Below, one piece after another: positions 35,576-49,952 of a stretch of DNA of 64,000 nucleotides; positions within the stretch are counted from its first letter, which is position 1; each line of letters begins with the position of its first letter. Source of the stretch: Mixta mediterraneensis (GTDB taxonomy: Bacteria; Pseudomonadota; Gammaproteobacteria; Enterobacterales; Enterobacteriaceae); NCBI RefSeq assembly GCF_014946725.1, contig NZ_JACFXY010000007.1:124001-188000 (forward strand), given 5' to 3'. The notes under the pieces were generated by a model. The model worked only from the letters and a program-made list of their open reading frames with translations, had not been told where the DNA came from and did not search any database. The position numbers and the translations under genes are program-made.

Positions 35576-36096
35576 TCATTTTTCCAGCCGACATAGTTTC
35601 GGGCAGAATAAAGTAAACCTTCGATTTCTACTTCATTAAGCGGCCTGACTTGCCTGACTGGGCTGCCTAAATAAAGATAACCGCTTTCCAGGCGTTTACC
35701 TGGCGGAACTAAACTTCCGGCACCGATCATTACATCGTCTTCTACTATTACACCATCTAACAAAATCGATCCCATACCAATTAACACGCGGTTGCCAATA
35801 GTGCAGCCGTGCAGCATCGCTTTATGCCCAACCGTGACATCGTCGCCAATAATAAGCGGGAAACCTGCTGGATTTGCCGCAGATTTATGCGTGACATGTA
35901 GAACGCTGCCATCCTGTATGTTACTGCGTGCGCCAATACGCACCTGGTTCACATCACCGCGGATAGCCACTAATGGCCAGATGCTGACATCATCTCCCAT
36001 AATAACATCGCCAACGATAACGCTGGCAGGATCTACCATTACCCGCTGACCTGTTTTCGGGAAAAGACGTTTATAGGAACGTAAAGCTGATGACAT
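35545..36096 (-). CDS. yrdA: YrdA, gamma-carbonic-anhydrase-like hexapeptide-repeat protein
   Basis: 183 residues forming a left-handed beta helix. Hexapeptide-type repeats run from VIVGDVIMGDDVSIWPLVAI to VLIGMGSILLDGVIVEDDVM. Metal-ligand-type histidines occur in VLHVTH and GHKAMLHGCTIG. Homologues bind zinc, but carbonic anhydrase activity is not proven for YrdA. It is convergent with yrdB and transcribed away from the rRNA operon. Confidence 0.93.
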   Translation of the reverse strand: MSSALRSYKRLFPKTGQRVMVDPASVIVGDVIMGDDVSIWPLVAIRGDVNQVRIGARSNIQDGSVLHVTHKSAANPAGFPLIIGDDVTVGHKAMLHGCTIGNRVLIGMGSILLDGVIVEDDVMIGAGSLVPPGKRLESGYLYLGSPVRQVRPLNEVEIEGLLYSARNYVGWKNDYLTESQTQP

Positions 36097-36235
36097 GCAG
36101 GTTCTCCTTTACTCTATTTCTTGTCAGCCTGGTGCGTTTTCGAACGGCAGACAAGGGGTTTTTTCTTGAGATCGATGGCGATATCATCAATTTGAGCGCT
36201 TTCTCGCCACTCAGAAAAAAGATCTAAAAAAAGGC
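36097..36235 (+). promoter_or_regulatory. Upstream activation region of the rRNA operon
   Basis: This gap lies upstream of P1. It has A-tract-rich sequence directly before the -35 box (AGAAAAAAGATCTAAAAAAAGG at about 36213-36234), as expected for an UP element bound by the alpha C-terminal domain. Fis sites are likely by analogy with rrn operons but were not identified individually. Confidence 0.5.
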
Positions 36236-36263
36236 TTGTGCTGTGAAATCGGATCCCTATAAT
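36236..36263 (+). promoter_or_regulatory. rrn P1 promoter
   Basis: TTGTGC (36236-36241), a 16-base spacer and a perfect TATAAT (36258-36263) are followed by the GC-rich discriminator GCGCCTCC, which makes rRNA promoters sensitive to ppGpp and initiating NTPs. An A-tract UP element lies upstream. Confidence 0.85.
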
Positions 36264-36356
36264 GCGCCTCCACTGACACGGCACACCGGCTTACGGTATG
36301 ACGTGCTGGCAGGTTCGGGAGACTGAGCCGCCGGAGAAAAACTTCTCAGAAAGAAG

Positions 36357-36384
36357 TTGACGCTGCAGGAGGAAAGCGTAATAT
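36357..36384 (+). promoter_or_regulatory. rrn P2 promoter
   Basis: TTGACG (36357-36362), a 16-base spacer and TAATAT (36379-36384) lie about 120 bases after P1, the usual P1-P2 distance. boxA follows about 40 bases downstream. Confidence 0.75.
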
Positions 36385-36423
36385 ACGCCACCTCGCGACA
36401 GCCGGTTAAGCCGCTGTACGCAC

Positions 36424-36435
36424 TGCTCTTTAACA
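36424..36435 (+). promoter_or_regulatory. boxA antitermination site in rRNA leader
   Basis: TGCTCTTTAACA matches the boxA consensus that recruits NusB-S10 (rpsJ is in this window). A second copy lies before 23S at 38393. Confidence 0.85.
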
Positions 36436-36440
36436 ATTTA

Positions 36441-36469
36441 TCAGACAATCTGTGTGGGCACTCGCAGGA
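36441..36469 (+). other. 5' arm of the 16S precursor processing stem
   Basis: TCAGACAATCTGTGTG plus the following bases are complementary to 38157-38186 downstream of 16S (CACACAGATTGTCTGA). The two arms should pair to form the RNase III processing stem that brackets the 16S rRNA. Confidence 0.75.
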
Positions 36470-36601
36470 TTGATATCAGCGTCTCCGGACGTAAAAAATA
36501 TCAAGCACTCTGCTGAGTGAACACGTAATTCATTACGACGTTAAATTCACAGAGCATCGCTGCGCCGTTCTTTAATGAACGGTGTCAGCAAATCAGACTT
36601 T

Positions 36602-38143
<1,542 letters not shown>

Positions 38144-38233
38144 CCTGAAGATACCTTCCTGCGAAGTGCTCACACAGATTGTCTGATGAAAACGTAAAGA
38201 AGCAGGACGGCTGCGAAGTCGTGACACATTCGT

Positions 38234-38308
38234 GTCCCCTTCGTCTAGCGGTTAGGACTCCGCCCTTTCACGGCGGCAACAGGGGTTCGAATCCCCTAGG
38301 GGACGCCA
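38234..38308 (+). tRNA. gltT: tRNA-Glu (TTC) in the 16S-23S spacer
   Basis: 75 bases including encoded CCA. The acceptor GTCCCCT pairs with AGGGGAC, and the anticodon arm CCGCCCTTTCACGGCGG carries TTC. The T arm is AGGGGTTCGAATCCCCT. Its wobble U34 is one of the substrates of the TusBCD-MnmA thiolation pathway encoded in this window. The symbol is used by analogy only; rRNA operons differ in which spacer tRNA they carry. Confidence 0.97.
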
Positions 38309-38392
38309 CTGCTTGGTGACAGGTGAAAGGTGTCTCCCCAGTATCTCAAAACCGGTTTCGCGGGTAAACAGCGGCGCCGCGTTTGAGATATT

Positions 38393-38404
38393 TGCTCTTT
38401 AACA
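38393..38404 (+). promoter_or_regulatory. boxA before 23S rRNA
   Basis: TGCTCTTTAACA, identical to the leader boxA, renews antitermination before the 23S gene. The surrounding spacer (38309-38528) also carries GAACAAGCTGAAAA at about 38411. That segment can pair with TTTTCAGCTTGGTTC after 23S (about 41463), forming the 23S processing stem. Confidence 0.8.
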
Positions 38405-38528
38405 ATCCGGAACAAGCTGAAAATTGAAACGACACGCCGTGTTCATTCTCCGTAATAAGAATGAAATTAACGGTGTGTCCGGGTCTCAGCTTTGCAGTCT
38501 GCATGCGTAAAACGCCTGTGGGTTGTGA

Positions 38529-41431
<2,903 letters not shown>

Positions 41432-41530
41432 ACAACGCCAGAGGCGTTTTAGAGAGACCCGGTTTTCAGCTTGGTTCACGGACTGGTTCACGTGGTTGCC
41501 TGAGGGTGACGGCGTGAATAAAACAGAATT

Positions 41531-41650
41531 TGCCTGGCGGCCGTAGCGCGGTGGTCCCACCTGATCCCATGCCGAACTCAGAAGTGAAACGCCGTAGCGC
41601 CGATGGTAGTGTGGGGTCTCCCCATGCGAGAGTAGGGAACTGCCAGGCAT
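41531..41650 (+). rRNA. rrf: 5S ribosomal RNA, first copy
   Basis: 120 bases from TGCCTGGCGG to CTGCCAGGCAT, whose ends pair. It differs from the second copy at two positions (GGCCGT versus GGCAGT; GATCCC versus GACCCC). Confidence 0.98.
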
Positions 41651-41662
41651 CAAATTTAGTGT

Positions 41663-41738
41663 GCTGATATGGCTCAGTTGGTAGAGCGCACCCTTGGTAA
41701 GGGTGAGGTCCCCAGTTCGACTCTGGGTATCAGCACCA
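41663..41738 (+). tRNA. thrV: tRNA-Thr (GGT) between two 5S genes
   Basis: 76 bases including CCA. Acceptor GCTGATA pairs with TATCAGC. The anticodon arm CACCCTTGGTAAGGGTG has anticodon GGT, and the T arm is CCCAGTTCGACTCTGGG. The 5S-thrV-5S order is that of E. coli rrnD. Confidence 0.98.
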
Positions 41739-41768
41739 GTATAGGCATGAGTTCGGATTTAAAGAATT

Positions 41769-41888
41769 TGCCTGGCGGCAGTAGCGCGGTGGTCCCACCT
41801 GACCCCATGCCGAACTCAGAAGTGAAACGCCGTAGCGCCGATGGTAGTGTGGGGTCTCCCCATGCGAGAGTAGGGAACTGCCAGGCAT
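41769..41888 (+). rRNA. rrf: 5S ribosomal RNA, second copy
   Basis: 120 bases, TGCCTGGCGG to CTGCCAGGCAT, with two differences from the first copy. It is the distal 5S (rrfF-like), followed at once by the operon terminator. Confidence 0.98.
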
Positions 41889-41898
41889 CAAATAAGAG

Positions 41899-41929
41899 AA
41901 AGCCCTTTGCATATGCAAAGGGCTTTTTT
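41899..41929 (+). terminator. rRNA operon terminator
   Basis: AAAGCCCTTTGCAT (41899-41912) is followed by its exact complement to 41926 and a T-run (TTTTTTC). It lies ten bases after the second 5S gene. Confidence 0.93.
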
Positions 41930-42084
41930 CGTTGGCGCATTAAACTGATCAAAATCACCGTTCTATTCTTCTTAATACCCATCCTTTGAATTAAGTTTCT
42001 ATACTAGCTAACCAGGCACAAATTACTACCATACATCATCCATTAAGAAGCGGTACACACCAGGGTTTAAACGGACTAATAAAT
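41930..42084. other. Non-coding flank between the rRNA terminator and IS21-family element
   Basis: AT-rich sequence with no ORF or RNA that I recognise. It ends in ATAAAT, the left copy of the target duplication of the IS21-family element. In E. coli yhd transporter and acrEF genes occupy the space between this rRNA operon and fis; no remnants are visible. Confidence 0.5.
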
Positions 42085-42103
42085 TGTCAATACCGATCGA
42101 ATT

Positions 42104-42137
42104 CTGACCCACCCTGCCAAAGTAAAACTGACCCACC
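42104..42137. repeat. Multiple terminal repeats, left end of IS21-family element
   Basis: CTGACCCACC occurs at 42104-42113 and again at 42128-42137. These are typical IstA-binding multiple terminal repeats of IS21-family elements. Confidence 0.8.
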
Positions 42138-42146
42138 CCCTTTGAA

Positions 42147-43960
<1,814 letters not shown>

Positions 43961-43993
43961 TGGCAGTGCCTTAAAACTGCCATTTTTACCCTA

Positions 43994-44026
43994 GGTGGGT
44001 CAGATTTACATCGGCAGGTGGGCCAG
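43994..44026. repeat. Multiple terminal repeats, right end of IS21-family element
   Basis: GGTGGGTCAG (43994-44003) and GGTGGGCCAG (44017-44026) are the inverted counterparts of the left-end CTGACCCACC repeats. The second has one change. Confidence 0.8.
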
Positions 44027-44045
44027 TTTTACATCGGTAGCGACA

Positions 44046-44340
44046 ATAAATCCTGAATTACTCCTCATCTACCTATTTCAAATCCGGATCAACAAGGCTT
44101 CCTGCTAGCTACGGCTCAATAATTTCATCGTAACCATCACCGTCACTTTATCAGCGTTGCCCACACCAGGATGGTGCCAATTCTGCATTTCATTAAATTT
44201 ATTTGAAAAAAAACGGTGGTCTAACGTATCCCGCTAATACCACTTATCGAAGAAAGCAATATGCGCTGATCCAATCACTTTATATAAATAGTCTTATTAC
44301 AGAAAAAGAACAAAACTCAGACAGGAATGTATGAAGAAGT
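44046..44340. other. Non-coding segment between IS21-family and IS66-family elements
   Basis: About 295 bases of AT-rich sequence. It begins with the right copy of the ATAAAT duplication and ends with TGAAGAAGT, the left copy of the IS66 duplication. No ORF, RNA gene or recognisable remnant is seen. Together with 41930-42084 and 46991-47148 it makes up the pre-insertion spacer, about 600 bases. Confidence 0.5.
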
Positions 44341-44370
44341 GTAAGCGTCTCATCCAGACCGTATTGACGC

Positions 44371-45942
44371 TCAGACAAAAGTGAGATCGACCTTCCAGGG
44401 CAGCAGATCACGGACCCGGTTCACCGGCCAGTCCTGGATATGACCGATGACGTAACGCAGCCACGCCTCCGGTTCCACGCCGTTAAGCCGGCAGGTGCCG
44501 ATCAGCGAGTACAGTACCGCAGCACGTTCCCCGCCCGCGTCTGAACCCGCGAACAGCCAGTTTTTCCGCCCCAGGGCAACGCCACGCAGCGCGTTCTCTG
44601 CGATGTTATTGTCTATCTCGGCCCAGCCGTTGCTGCAGTACAGGTTCAGCGCATCCCACTGCTTCAGCAGGTACGAGAACGCCTTCGCCGTATCCGAGTG
44701 GCGCGACAGCACCTTCATCTGTGCCTGTACCCAGTCGTACAGCGACTGCATCAGCGGGACCGTCTGCTCTTTCCGGACCGCCAGCCGCTCCTCTGCCGGG
44801 CTGCCGCGTATCTCCGCCTCGATGGCATACAGTTTACCGATGCGCTTCAGCGCTTCGGTTGTGACGTCGGTCGGTGTGCGGACGTGAACGTCATGGATTT
44901 TTCGCCGGGCGTGCGCCATGCAGGCCGCTTCGGCGATACGGCCGTCTTCGTACAGTGCGTTGTAGCCGCCGTAAGCATCGGCCTGCAGGATACCGCTGTA
45001 TCCGGCAAGGTGTTGCTGCGGATGTATCCCCTTACGGTCCGGCGAGTACGCGAACCACACCGCCGGGGGAAGCGGTGAGCCCGCGTTACGGTCGTCCCGC
45101 ACGTAGACCCACAGCCGGGCCGTGCGGGTTTTACCGCTGCCCGGCTCCTGAACCGGCACAGGGATATCGTCGGTATGCACCTTGCCCGGAATCAGCACGT
45201 ACTGGCGCAGCAGGTCATACAGCGGCTCCAGCAGTTCGCTGACCGCACCGGACCAGCGCCCCAGTGTGGCACGACTCAGCTCCACGCACTGACGCCGGTA
45301 TATCTCTGACTGACGATAGTGAGGCGTGTGCTCTGCGAACTTTGCCGTGACGATGCGCGCCAGCAGCCCGGGACCCGCGTAGCTGCGCTCTATGGGTTTT
45401 GCCGGCATGGTCGCCTGAACGATGTGGTCACATCCACAGCAGGCCAGTTTTGGCCGCTGCGTTTCGATAACCTTAAAGGCGCTGCTGATGAGCTCCAGCT
45501 GCTCCGATACGTCGCAGCCCAGCGCGCTGAGCTCTCCGCCGCACGACGGGCAGGCGGTTTCTGCCGGCGACAGCGTGCGGGTTTCGCGGGGGAGTGTGGC
45601 CGGTAATGGTTTACGGGCAGAAGACTGGCGCAGCGGTTGCGGAACCACCGGGTCATGCTGCTCACCCAGCGCCTCAGCCATCTCCTCCTGCAGGGCGCCG
45701 ATGCGCTCTTCAGCCTCGCGCACCTGGCGCTGCGTTTTCTCACGCAGCTTTTCGGAGCTTTTGCCGAACTGCATGCGCTGAAGCTTAGTGATCAGCGCCT
45801 TCAGCCGGTTGATTTCGCTGGCGTACGCCGCCACCCGCTGTGAGAGCAGGCGGTTATACTCCGCCATTTTGCGGATGGTGGTCTGCTGCTCCAGCAGCAG
45901 CGCCCTGAGCCGGGCGTTTTCATCGGGAAGGGATGCGTCCAT
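44371..45942 (-). CDS. tnpC: TnpC transposase of IS66-family element
   Basis: 523 residues. An N-terminal leucine-zipper-like helix (about 1-70, then [15 protein letters not shown]) precedes a CxxC...CCGC zinc-finger region ([19 protein letters not shown]). The DDE transposase core follows, with [23 protein letters not shown] and [25 protein letters not shown]-terminal IS66 domain ends the protein. Full length, no frameshift. Confidence 0.95.
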   Translation of the reverse strand: MDASLPDENARLRALLLEQQTTIRKMAEYNRLLSQRVAAYASEINRLKALITKLQRMQFGKSSEKLREKTQRQVREAEERIGALQEEMAEALGEQHDPVVPQPLRQSSARKPLPATLPRETRTLSPAETACPSCGGELSALGCDVSEQLELISSAFKVIETQRPKLACCGCDHIVQATMPAKPIERSYAGPGLLARIVTAKFAEHTPHYRQSEIYRRQCVELSRATLGRWSGAVSELLEPLYDLLRQYVLIPGKVHTDDIPVPVQEPGSGKTRTARLWVYVRDDRNAGSPLPPAVWFAYSPDRKGIHPQQHLAGYSGILQADAYGGYNALYEDGRIAEAACMAHARRKIHDVHVRTPTDVTTEALKRIGKLYAIEAEIRGSPAEERLAVRKEQTVPLMQSLYDWVQAQMKVLSRHSDTAKAFSYLLKQWDALNLYCSNGWAEIDNNIAENALRGVALGRKNWLFAGSDAGGERAAVLYSLIGTCRLNGVEPEAWLRYVIGHIQDWPVNRVRDLLPWKVDLTFV

Positions 45943-45961
45943 AACCCCATTTTACAGCAGG

Positions 45962-46309
45962 TTATATCCGCAGGCCAGGCCGTTCAGTCCGCTGTGGGTG
46001 CTTCCAGTTAATGCCTTCCAGCAGCATGGAGAGCTGCGCAGGCGTCAGATGCACTTTTCCGTCACGGGTCACCGGCCAGACGAAGCGCCCCCGCTCCAGT
46101 CGTTTGGTGAACAGGCACAGGCCGTCCCGGTCGGCCCACAGCACCTTTATCATGTCGCCGCGACGACCGCGAAAGATAAACAGATGACCGCTGAACGGAT
46201 CGGTGCGAAGCGTGTTCTGCACTTTCGCTGCCAGCCCGTTGAAGCTACAGCGCATATCTGTCACGCCAGCAACCAGCCAGATCCGCGAACCTGCCGGAAA
46301 GCTAATCAT
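45962..46309 (-). CDS. tnpB: TnpB accessory protein of IS66-family element (Orf2)
   Basis: 115 residues. It contains IWLVAGVTDMRCSFNGLAAK and FIFRGRRGDMIKVLWADRDG, the conserved Orf2 core. It is needed with TnpA and TnpC for efficient IS66 transposition; the exact role is unknown. It overlaps tnpA by four bases (ATGA) and precedes tnpC by 19 bases. Confidence 0.95.
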   Translation of the reverse strand: MISFPAGSRIWLVAGVTDMRCSFNGLAAKVQNTLRTDPFSGHLFIFRGRRGDMIKVLWADRDGLCLFTKRLERGRFVWPVTRDGKVHLTPAQLSMLLEGINWKHPQRTERPGLRI

Positions 46310-46941
46310 GACTCACCCTCCCTGAGTTCGCTGACCAGTGCGCGCAGAAGTTCAGGCGTCAGCGGGCCAGTCAGGTTGAGGCTTCCACCTGGCAACGTCA
46401 GCCTGCAGCTGATGACCGGTGGCAGGTCTGCTGATACGACGCCGTTTTGCCTGGGCGGAGGGACAACAGGCTCCATAGTAACCGGAATCAGAGTCGCTCT
46501 GTTGGCCGGATCCAGTAGCCCCTGACGATGCAGATTGCGCCAGTTGAACAGCAGATTATCGTTAATGCCATGCTCACGGGCAATTTGAGCCACACAGGCG
46601 TCCGGCTGCAGGGTCAGCTCCGCCATGCGAATTTTGAATTCCAGAGGCCAGTCCGGCCGGCGTTTTTTTACAGGAAGATTTGTCTCAAGATTGAAGGCAT
46701 AGAGCTCTTCCTCCAGGCGTTCAGGCGTGTATTCTTCCGACAATGGCCAGTTAATTCCGGTTCGTCGAAAACGCGTGAACATTTTATGTATGGCAGATGA
46801 GCTAAGGTTCAGTTGTTCTGCTATTTCACGGTAAGTCAGAGCCTCATTAAAGCGCAGGCTCAGCGCTGTGAAGATCCATGGTCTTCTGGTGTAAGGCGTA
46901 TTTTTGTCCACGGTAGTGTCCATGTTCGCGAAAGTGTCCAT
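46306..46941 (-). CDS. tnpA: TnpA accessory protein of IS66-family element with extra N-terminal HTH
   Basis: 211 residues from the ATG at 46941; a TTG six codons upstream and an ATG six codons downstream are alternatives. The C-terminal half (EFKIRMAELTLQPDACVAQI, AREHGINDNLLFNWRNLH) is the usual IS66 TnpA helix-turn-helix. Before it lies a second helix-turn-helix, LSLRFNEALTYREIAEQLNL, followed by GINWPLSEEYTPERLEEELY. That pattern resembles the start of IS21-family IstA proteins. Typical IS66 TnpA proteins lack it. Confidence 0.85.
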   Translation of the reverse strand: MDTFANMDTTVDKNTPYTRRPWIFTALSLRFNEALTYREIAEQLNLSSSAIHKMFTRFRRTGINWPLSEEYTPERLEEELYAFNLETNLPVKKRRPDWPLEFKIRMAELTLQPDACVAQIAREHGINDNLLFNWRNLHRQGLLDPANRATLIPVTMEPVVPPPRQNGVVSADLPPVISCRLTLPGGSLNLTGPLTPELLRALVSELREGES

Positions 46942-46990
46942 GGTAGGAAACGCGGGCAAAAATAAAAGACGGTCTGGATGAGACGCTTAC

Positions 46991-47140
46991 TGAAGAAGTC
47001 TTGTTACGAATAAAAGCAGTGGCTGCTAGTCATTAAAAGGCGCAAGGGAACACATAAGGAAGGCGGAGGGAGGATCAAGGATGCCACTCAATCATTGATC
47101 GTTTCACACGTTTGTCGCTGGCTCTGTTGTCATTAAGCAC
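46991..47140. other. Short non-coding stretch between IS66 and fis
   Basis: It begins with the right copy of TGAAGAAGT. It has no ORF longer than a few codons and no recognised remnant. The fis terminator follows. Confidence 0.5.
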
Positions 47141-47170
47141 AAATAAAAACGCCAACCCAAAGGTTGGCGT
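47141..47170 (-). terminator. fis terminator
   Basis: ACGCCAACC (47149-47157) and GGTTGGCGT (47162-47170) form a 9-bp stem. Read on the minus strand it is followed by TTTTATTTG. It begins 21 bases after the fis stop and was not disturbed by the nearby IS66 insertion. Confidence 0.9.
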
Positions 47171-47191
47171 GATTAGCAGGATGAACCAATA

Positions 47192-47488
47192 TCAGTTCAT
47201 GCCGTATTTTTTCAATTTCTTACGCAGCGTACCGCGGTTAATACCCATCATCAGGGCAGCACGGGTCTGATTGCCACGGGTATATTGCATCACCATGTCC
47301 AACAGAGGCTGCTCGACTTCTGCCAAAACCAGCTCATACAGGTCACTAACGTCTTGACCGTTCAGTTGAGCAAAATAGTTCTTCAGTGCTTGTTTTACCG
47401 AATCACGTAACGGCTTTTGCGTTACCTGATCCTGTGAGTTAACGGTAGAAACAGTCAGTACGTCAGAATTTACGCGTTGTTCGAACAT
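47192..47488 (-). CDS. fis: Fis nucleoid-associated DNA-binding protein
   Basis: 98 residues, the E. coli length. A flexible N-terminal beta-hairpin region precedes helices A/B for dimerisation. The C-terminal helix-turn-helix reads [20 protein letters not shown]. Fis bends DNA, activates rRNA P1 promoters such as that at 36236 and peaks in early exponential phase. It is the second gene of the dusB-fis operon, 23 bases after dusB. Confidence 0.98.
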   Translation of the reverse strand: MFEQRVNSDVLTVSTVNSQDQVTQKPLRDSVKQALKNYFAQLNGQDVSDLYELVLAEVEQPLLDMVMQYTRGNQTRAALMMGINRGTLRKKLKKYGMN

Positions 47489-47511
47489 AGTTCTTTCAGC
47501 TCTTTATTTCG

Positions 47512-48477
47512 TTACGCAAGATTTTCGAAGTATGCCTCCAACGCCTCCAGCTGTTCGCTGGCATCCTCAATGGCGTTGAATGTGCGCCGAAACTGGTCAT
47601 TCGGGGCATGCTCCTGGAGATACCAGGAGACGTGCTTTCGCGCTATACGGTATCCCTTGCCTGGACCGTAAAAGTCGTGCAGCTCACGTATATGCGAAAC
47701 AAGCAAGCGCTTCACTTCTGCCAGAGGCAGTGGAGCAAGCAACTCCCCAGTGTCCAGATAATGCTGGATTTCCCGGAAGATCCACGGTCTTCCCTGAGCA
47801 GCACGTCCTATCATCAGAGCATCAGCTCCAGTGTAGTCGAGCACCGCTCTGGCTTTATGCGGGTCAGTTATGTCTCCGTTCGCGATAATCGGAATAGAGA
47901 CACTCTGCTTAACTGTCCGAATGCTGTCGTATTCAGCTTCCCCGTTGAACAGGCAGGCACGAGTGCGGCCATGTATCGTCAGGGCCTGAATGCCACAGCG
48001 TTCAGCCAATTGGGCAATCGCGACACAGTTTTTGTTTTCAGGATCCCAGCCGGTGCGTATTTTCAGTGTAACCGGCACATTAACTGCATTCACCACCGCA
48101 GAGAGGATTGACTCCCCCACTTCGGGATATTGCAGTAAGGCCGAACCCGCCATTTTGCGGTTCACTTTCTTCGCAGGGCAGCCCATATTAATGTCAATGA
48201 CCTGGGCACCAGCATCAACATTAATCCGCGCAGCCTGCGCCATCTCGCTGGGATCGCAACCGGCGATTTGCACGGCGCGAATACCTGGCTCATCACTATG
48301 CACCATGCGTAAACGAGACTTATCACTGGCCCAAACCTCGGGATTTGATGACAACATCTCAGAAACCGCCATTCCTGCGCCCATTTCATGACAGAGCATC
48401 CTGAAAGGCTTATCGGTAATACCGGCCATAGGCGCTGCAATCAATCGATTTCTCAGCTGGATGTTTCCAATACGCAT
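47512..48477 (-). CDS. dusB: tRNA-dihydrouridine synthase B
   Basis: 321 residues from the ATG giving [20 protein letters not shown], equal to E. coli; the longer open frame upstream runs through the promoter. It is an FMN-dependent TIM barrel that reduces U17 of tRNA. Catalytic Cys100 is in [12 protein letters not shown]. The [14 protein letters not shown] and the C-terminal RNA-binding helices ([17 protein letters not shown]) are conserved. In E. coli its 5' end promotes fis translation. Confidence 0.97.
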   Translation of the reverse strand: MRIGNIQLRNRLIAAPMAGITDKPFRMLCHEMGAGMAVSEMLSSNPEVWASDKSRLRMVHSDEPGIRAVQIAGCDPSEMAQAARINVDAGAQVIDINMGCPAKKVNRKMAGSALLQYPEVGESILSAVVNAVNVPVTLKIRTGWDPENKNCVAIAQLAERCGIQALTIHGRTRACLFNGEAEYDSIRTVKQSVSIPIIANGDITDPHKARAVLDYTGADALMIGRAAQGRPWIFREIQHYLDTGELLAPLPLAEVKRLLVSHIRELHDFYGPGKGYRIARKHVSWYLQEHAPNDQFRRTFNAIEDASEQLEALEAYFENLA

Positions 48478-48515
48478 GAAGTAAAGATGGCCATACTGTG
48501 TCTGCAAGGCGGCGT

Positions 48516-48544
48516 ATATTACGCATTTTTTAAGGAAGATGAAA
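48516..48544 (-). promoter_or_regulatory. dusB-fis promoter
   Basis: On the minus strand TTTCAT (48544-48539), a 17-base spacer and TAATAT (48521-48516) precede ACGCCGCC, a GC-rich discriminator. Sequence and spacing resemble the growth-rate and stringently controlled E. coli fis promoter. The start would lie ~30 bases before dusB. Confidence 0.7.
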
Positions 48545-48561
48545 GGCCAAACTTTGAACAA

Positions 48562-49051
48562 TTAGCAAGGAAAGATCAAAGAAACAGGGCGCATGAAGAT
48601 GTATTTTTATATTTGCTGTTATAATTCATCAAGTTAAGTAAATTTCGCTGAAATTGTATACAAAAGTTTTTCCAATAAAGTTCACCGAATTACCAGATAT
48701 TAAACGTCACCTGACGTAATTAACGATACATGCAACGGGGAAACAGCGTAGTTGTACCATTCTCTGCCAGACAGAAACGCATCCAGCAGGCGTAACCTGC
48801 TCATCTAGCCACAGTTAAACGAGCTTTGAAAAAAGGCTGCGCGCGATGGATTGCTACCCGGTGCCAGGCATCAGCGTGAGAAGGATTAATTTCTCTTTGA
48901 AATACATCGGAACGATATTTGCCTGAGTTAATGGATACACCGCTTCTGAATCGTCTGAGCGCATTAGATAAGCCCTGCTATTACTGGCCAGGGCAGAATG
49001 AAAATGCGCGCGCTGTGATCAAAGCCGTGCAATCCACGCAGAGCAGTGCGA
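48562..49051. other. Long non-coding gap between prmA and the dusB-fis promoter
   Basis: About 490 bases. It includes AT-rich sequence upstream of the fis promoter, where Fis and CRP sites occur in E. coli. A small hairpin AGCAGG/CCTGCT lies at 48785-48801. A weak prmA terminator candidate, GCCCTG/CAGGGC, is around 48972-48994. No ORF, RNA gene or remnant is convincing. Confidence 0.45.
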
Positions 49052-49936
49052 TCAAGCGCGTTTGATACCCGTAATGCGACACCACTCTTCTTTGACAGCA
49101 ACCGGGTCTAAGGCGAATTGCTGTACATAAGCCTCACAGACGCTTTCAGCCTGGCTCTCCAGCACACCTGATAAGCCTAAATGGCCGCCCTGTTTTGGCA
49201 GCACGCTGATCAGCGGCGCTAATTCTCGCAGTGGGCCAGCGAGAATATTCGCGACCACTACGTCAGCCTGCAAATTTTCTGGCTGTTGGTGCGGCAGATA
49301 AAGTGACAGGCGCTCCGCAACACCGTTTCGCTCTGCATTATCACGGCTGGCCTGAATAGCTTGTGGATCAATATCAATACCAATAGCCTGAGCTGCACCC
49401 AATTTTAGCGCAGCAATGGCCAGGATTCCTGAACCGCATCCAAAGTCGATCACTGTTTTACCTGCCAGATCCAGACCATCGAGCCAGGTCAGGCAAAGTG
49501 AGGTTGTTGGATGTGTTCCGGTGCCAAATGCCAGACCAGGATCAAGCATCACGTTTACCGCATTTGGATCGGGTACATCGCGCCAGCTTGGACAAATCCA
49601 CAAGCGTTCGCCAAAACGCATAGGATGAAAGTTTTCCATCCACTCGCGTTCCCAGTCCTTATCTTCGATTTGCTCAATTTTATGACGGAAACCGGTAGCC
49701 AATACAGGATGATGTGACAGCATCGCAATGACTGCCTTCATGTCGGTTTCCGCATCAAATAAACCAATCACATCGGTATCTCCCCACAGGCGTGTTTCGC
49801 CTGGCAGAGGCTCATACACGGGCGTGTCATTGGTGTCCTGAAAAGTGACTGATACTGCGCCGGTTTCCATTAACGCATCGCTCAGCGTCTCTGCATGCTC
49901 ACCTGAGCTATTAATTTTGATTTGAATCCAAGGCAT
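49052..49936 (-). CDS. prmA: Ribosomal protein L11 methyltransferase
   Basis: 294 residues. It trimethylates L11 at several lysines. The N-terminal L11-recognition domain (about 1-80, [20 protein letters not shown]) is joined to a SAM-binding domain with [35 protein letters not shown] and [10 protein letters not shown] (motif with NxxA) complete the active site. Confidence 0.97.
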   Translation of the reverse strand: MPWIQIKINSSGEHAETLSDALMETGAVSVTFQDTNDTPVYEPLPGETRLWGDTDVIGLFDAETDMKAVIAMLSHHPVLATGFRHKIEQIEDKDWEREWMENFHPMRFGERLWICPSWRDVPDPNAVNVMLDPGLAFGTGTHPTTSLCLTWLDGLDLAGKTVIDFGCGSGILAIAALKLGAAQAIGIDIDPQAIQASRDNAERNGVAERLSLYLPHQQPENLQADVVVANILAGPLRELAPLISVLPKQGGHLGLSGVLESQAESVCEAYVQQFALDPVAVKEEWCRITGIKRA

Positions 49937-49952
49937 AACATTTCTCTTTCAT

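Larger units (their letters stand above)
44341..46990 (-). mobile_element. Complete IS66-family insertion sequence (tnpA-tnpB-tnpC)
   Basis: 2650 bases bounded by perfect 21-bp inverted repeats that begin GTAAGCGTCTCATCCAGACC. A 9-bp direct repeat, TGAAGAAGT, flanks it at 44332-44340 and 46991-46999 (the family norm is 8 bp). All three genes on the minus strand are intact, so the element looks recent and possibly active. Confidence 0.92.

Noticed and set aside
41669-41989. ORFs of about 100 codons on both strands over tRNA-Thr and the second 5S gene
   Set aside because: They are read through tRNA and 5S rRNA sequence and the terminator; no independent coding evidence.
44318-47030. Short ORF (MKKSCYE) created at the IS66 empty site when one duplication copy is removed
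   Set aside because: Only seven codons with no conserved context; no reason to call it a leader or toxin peptide.
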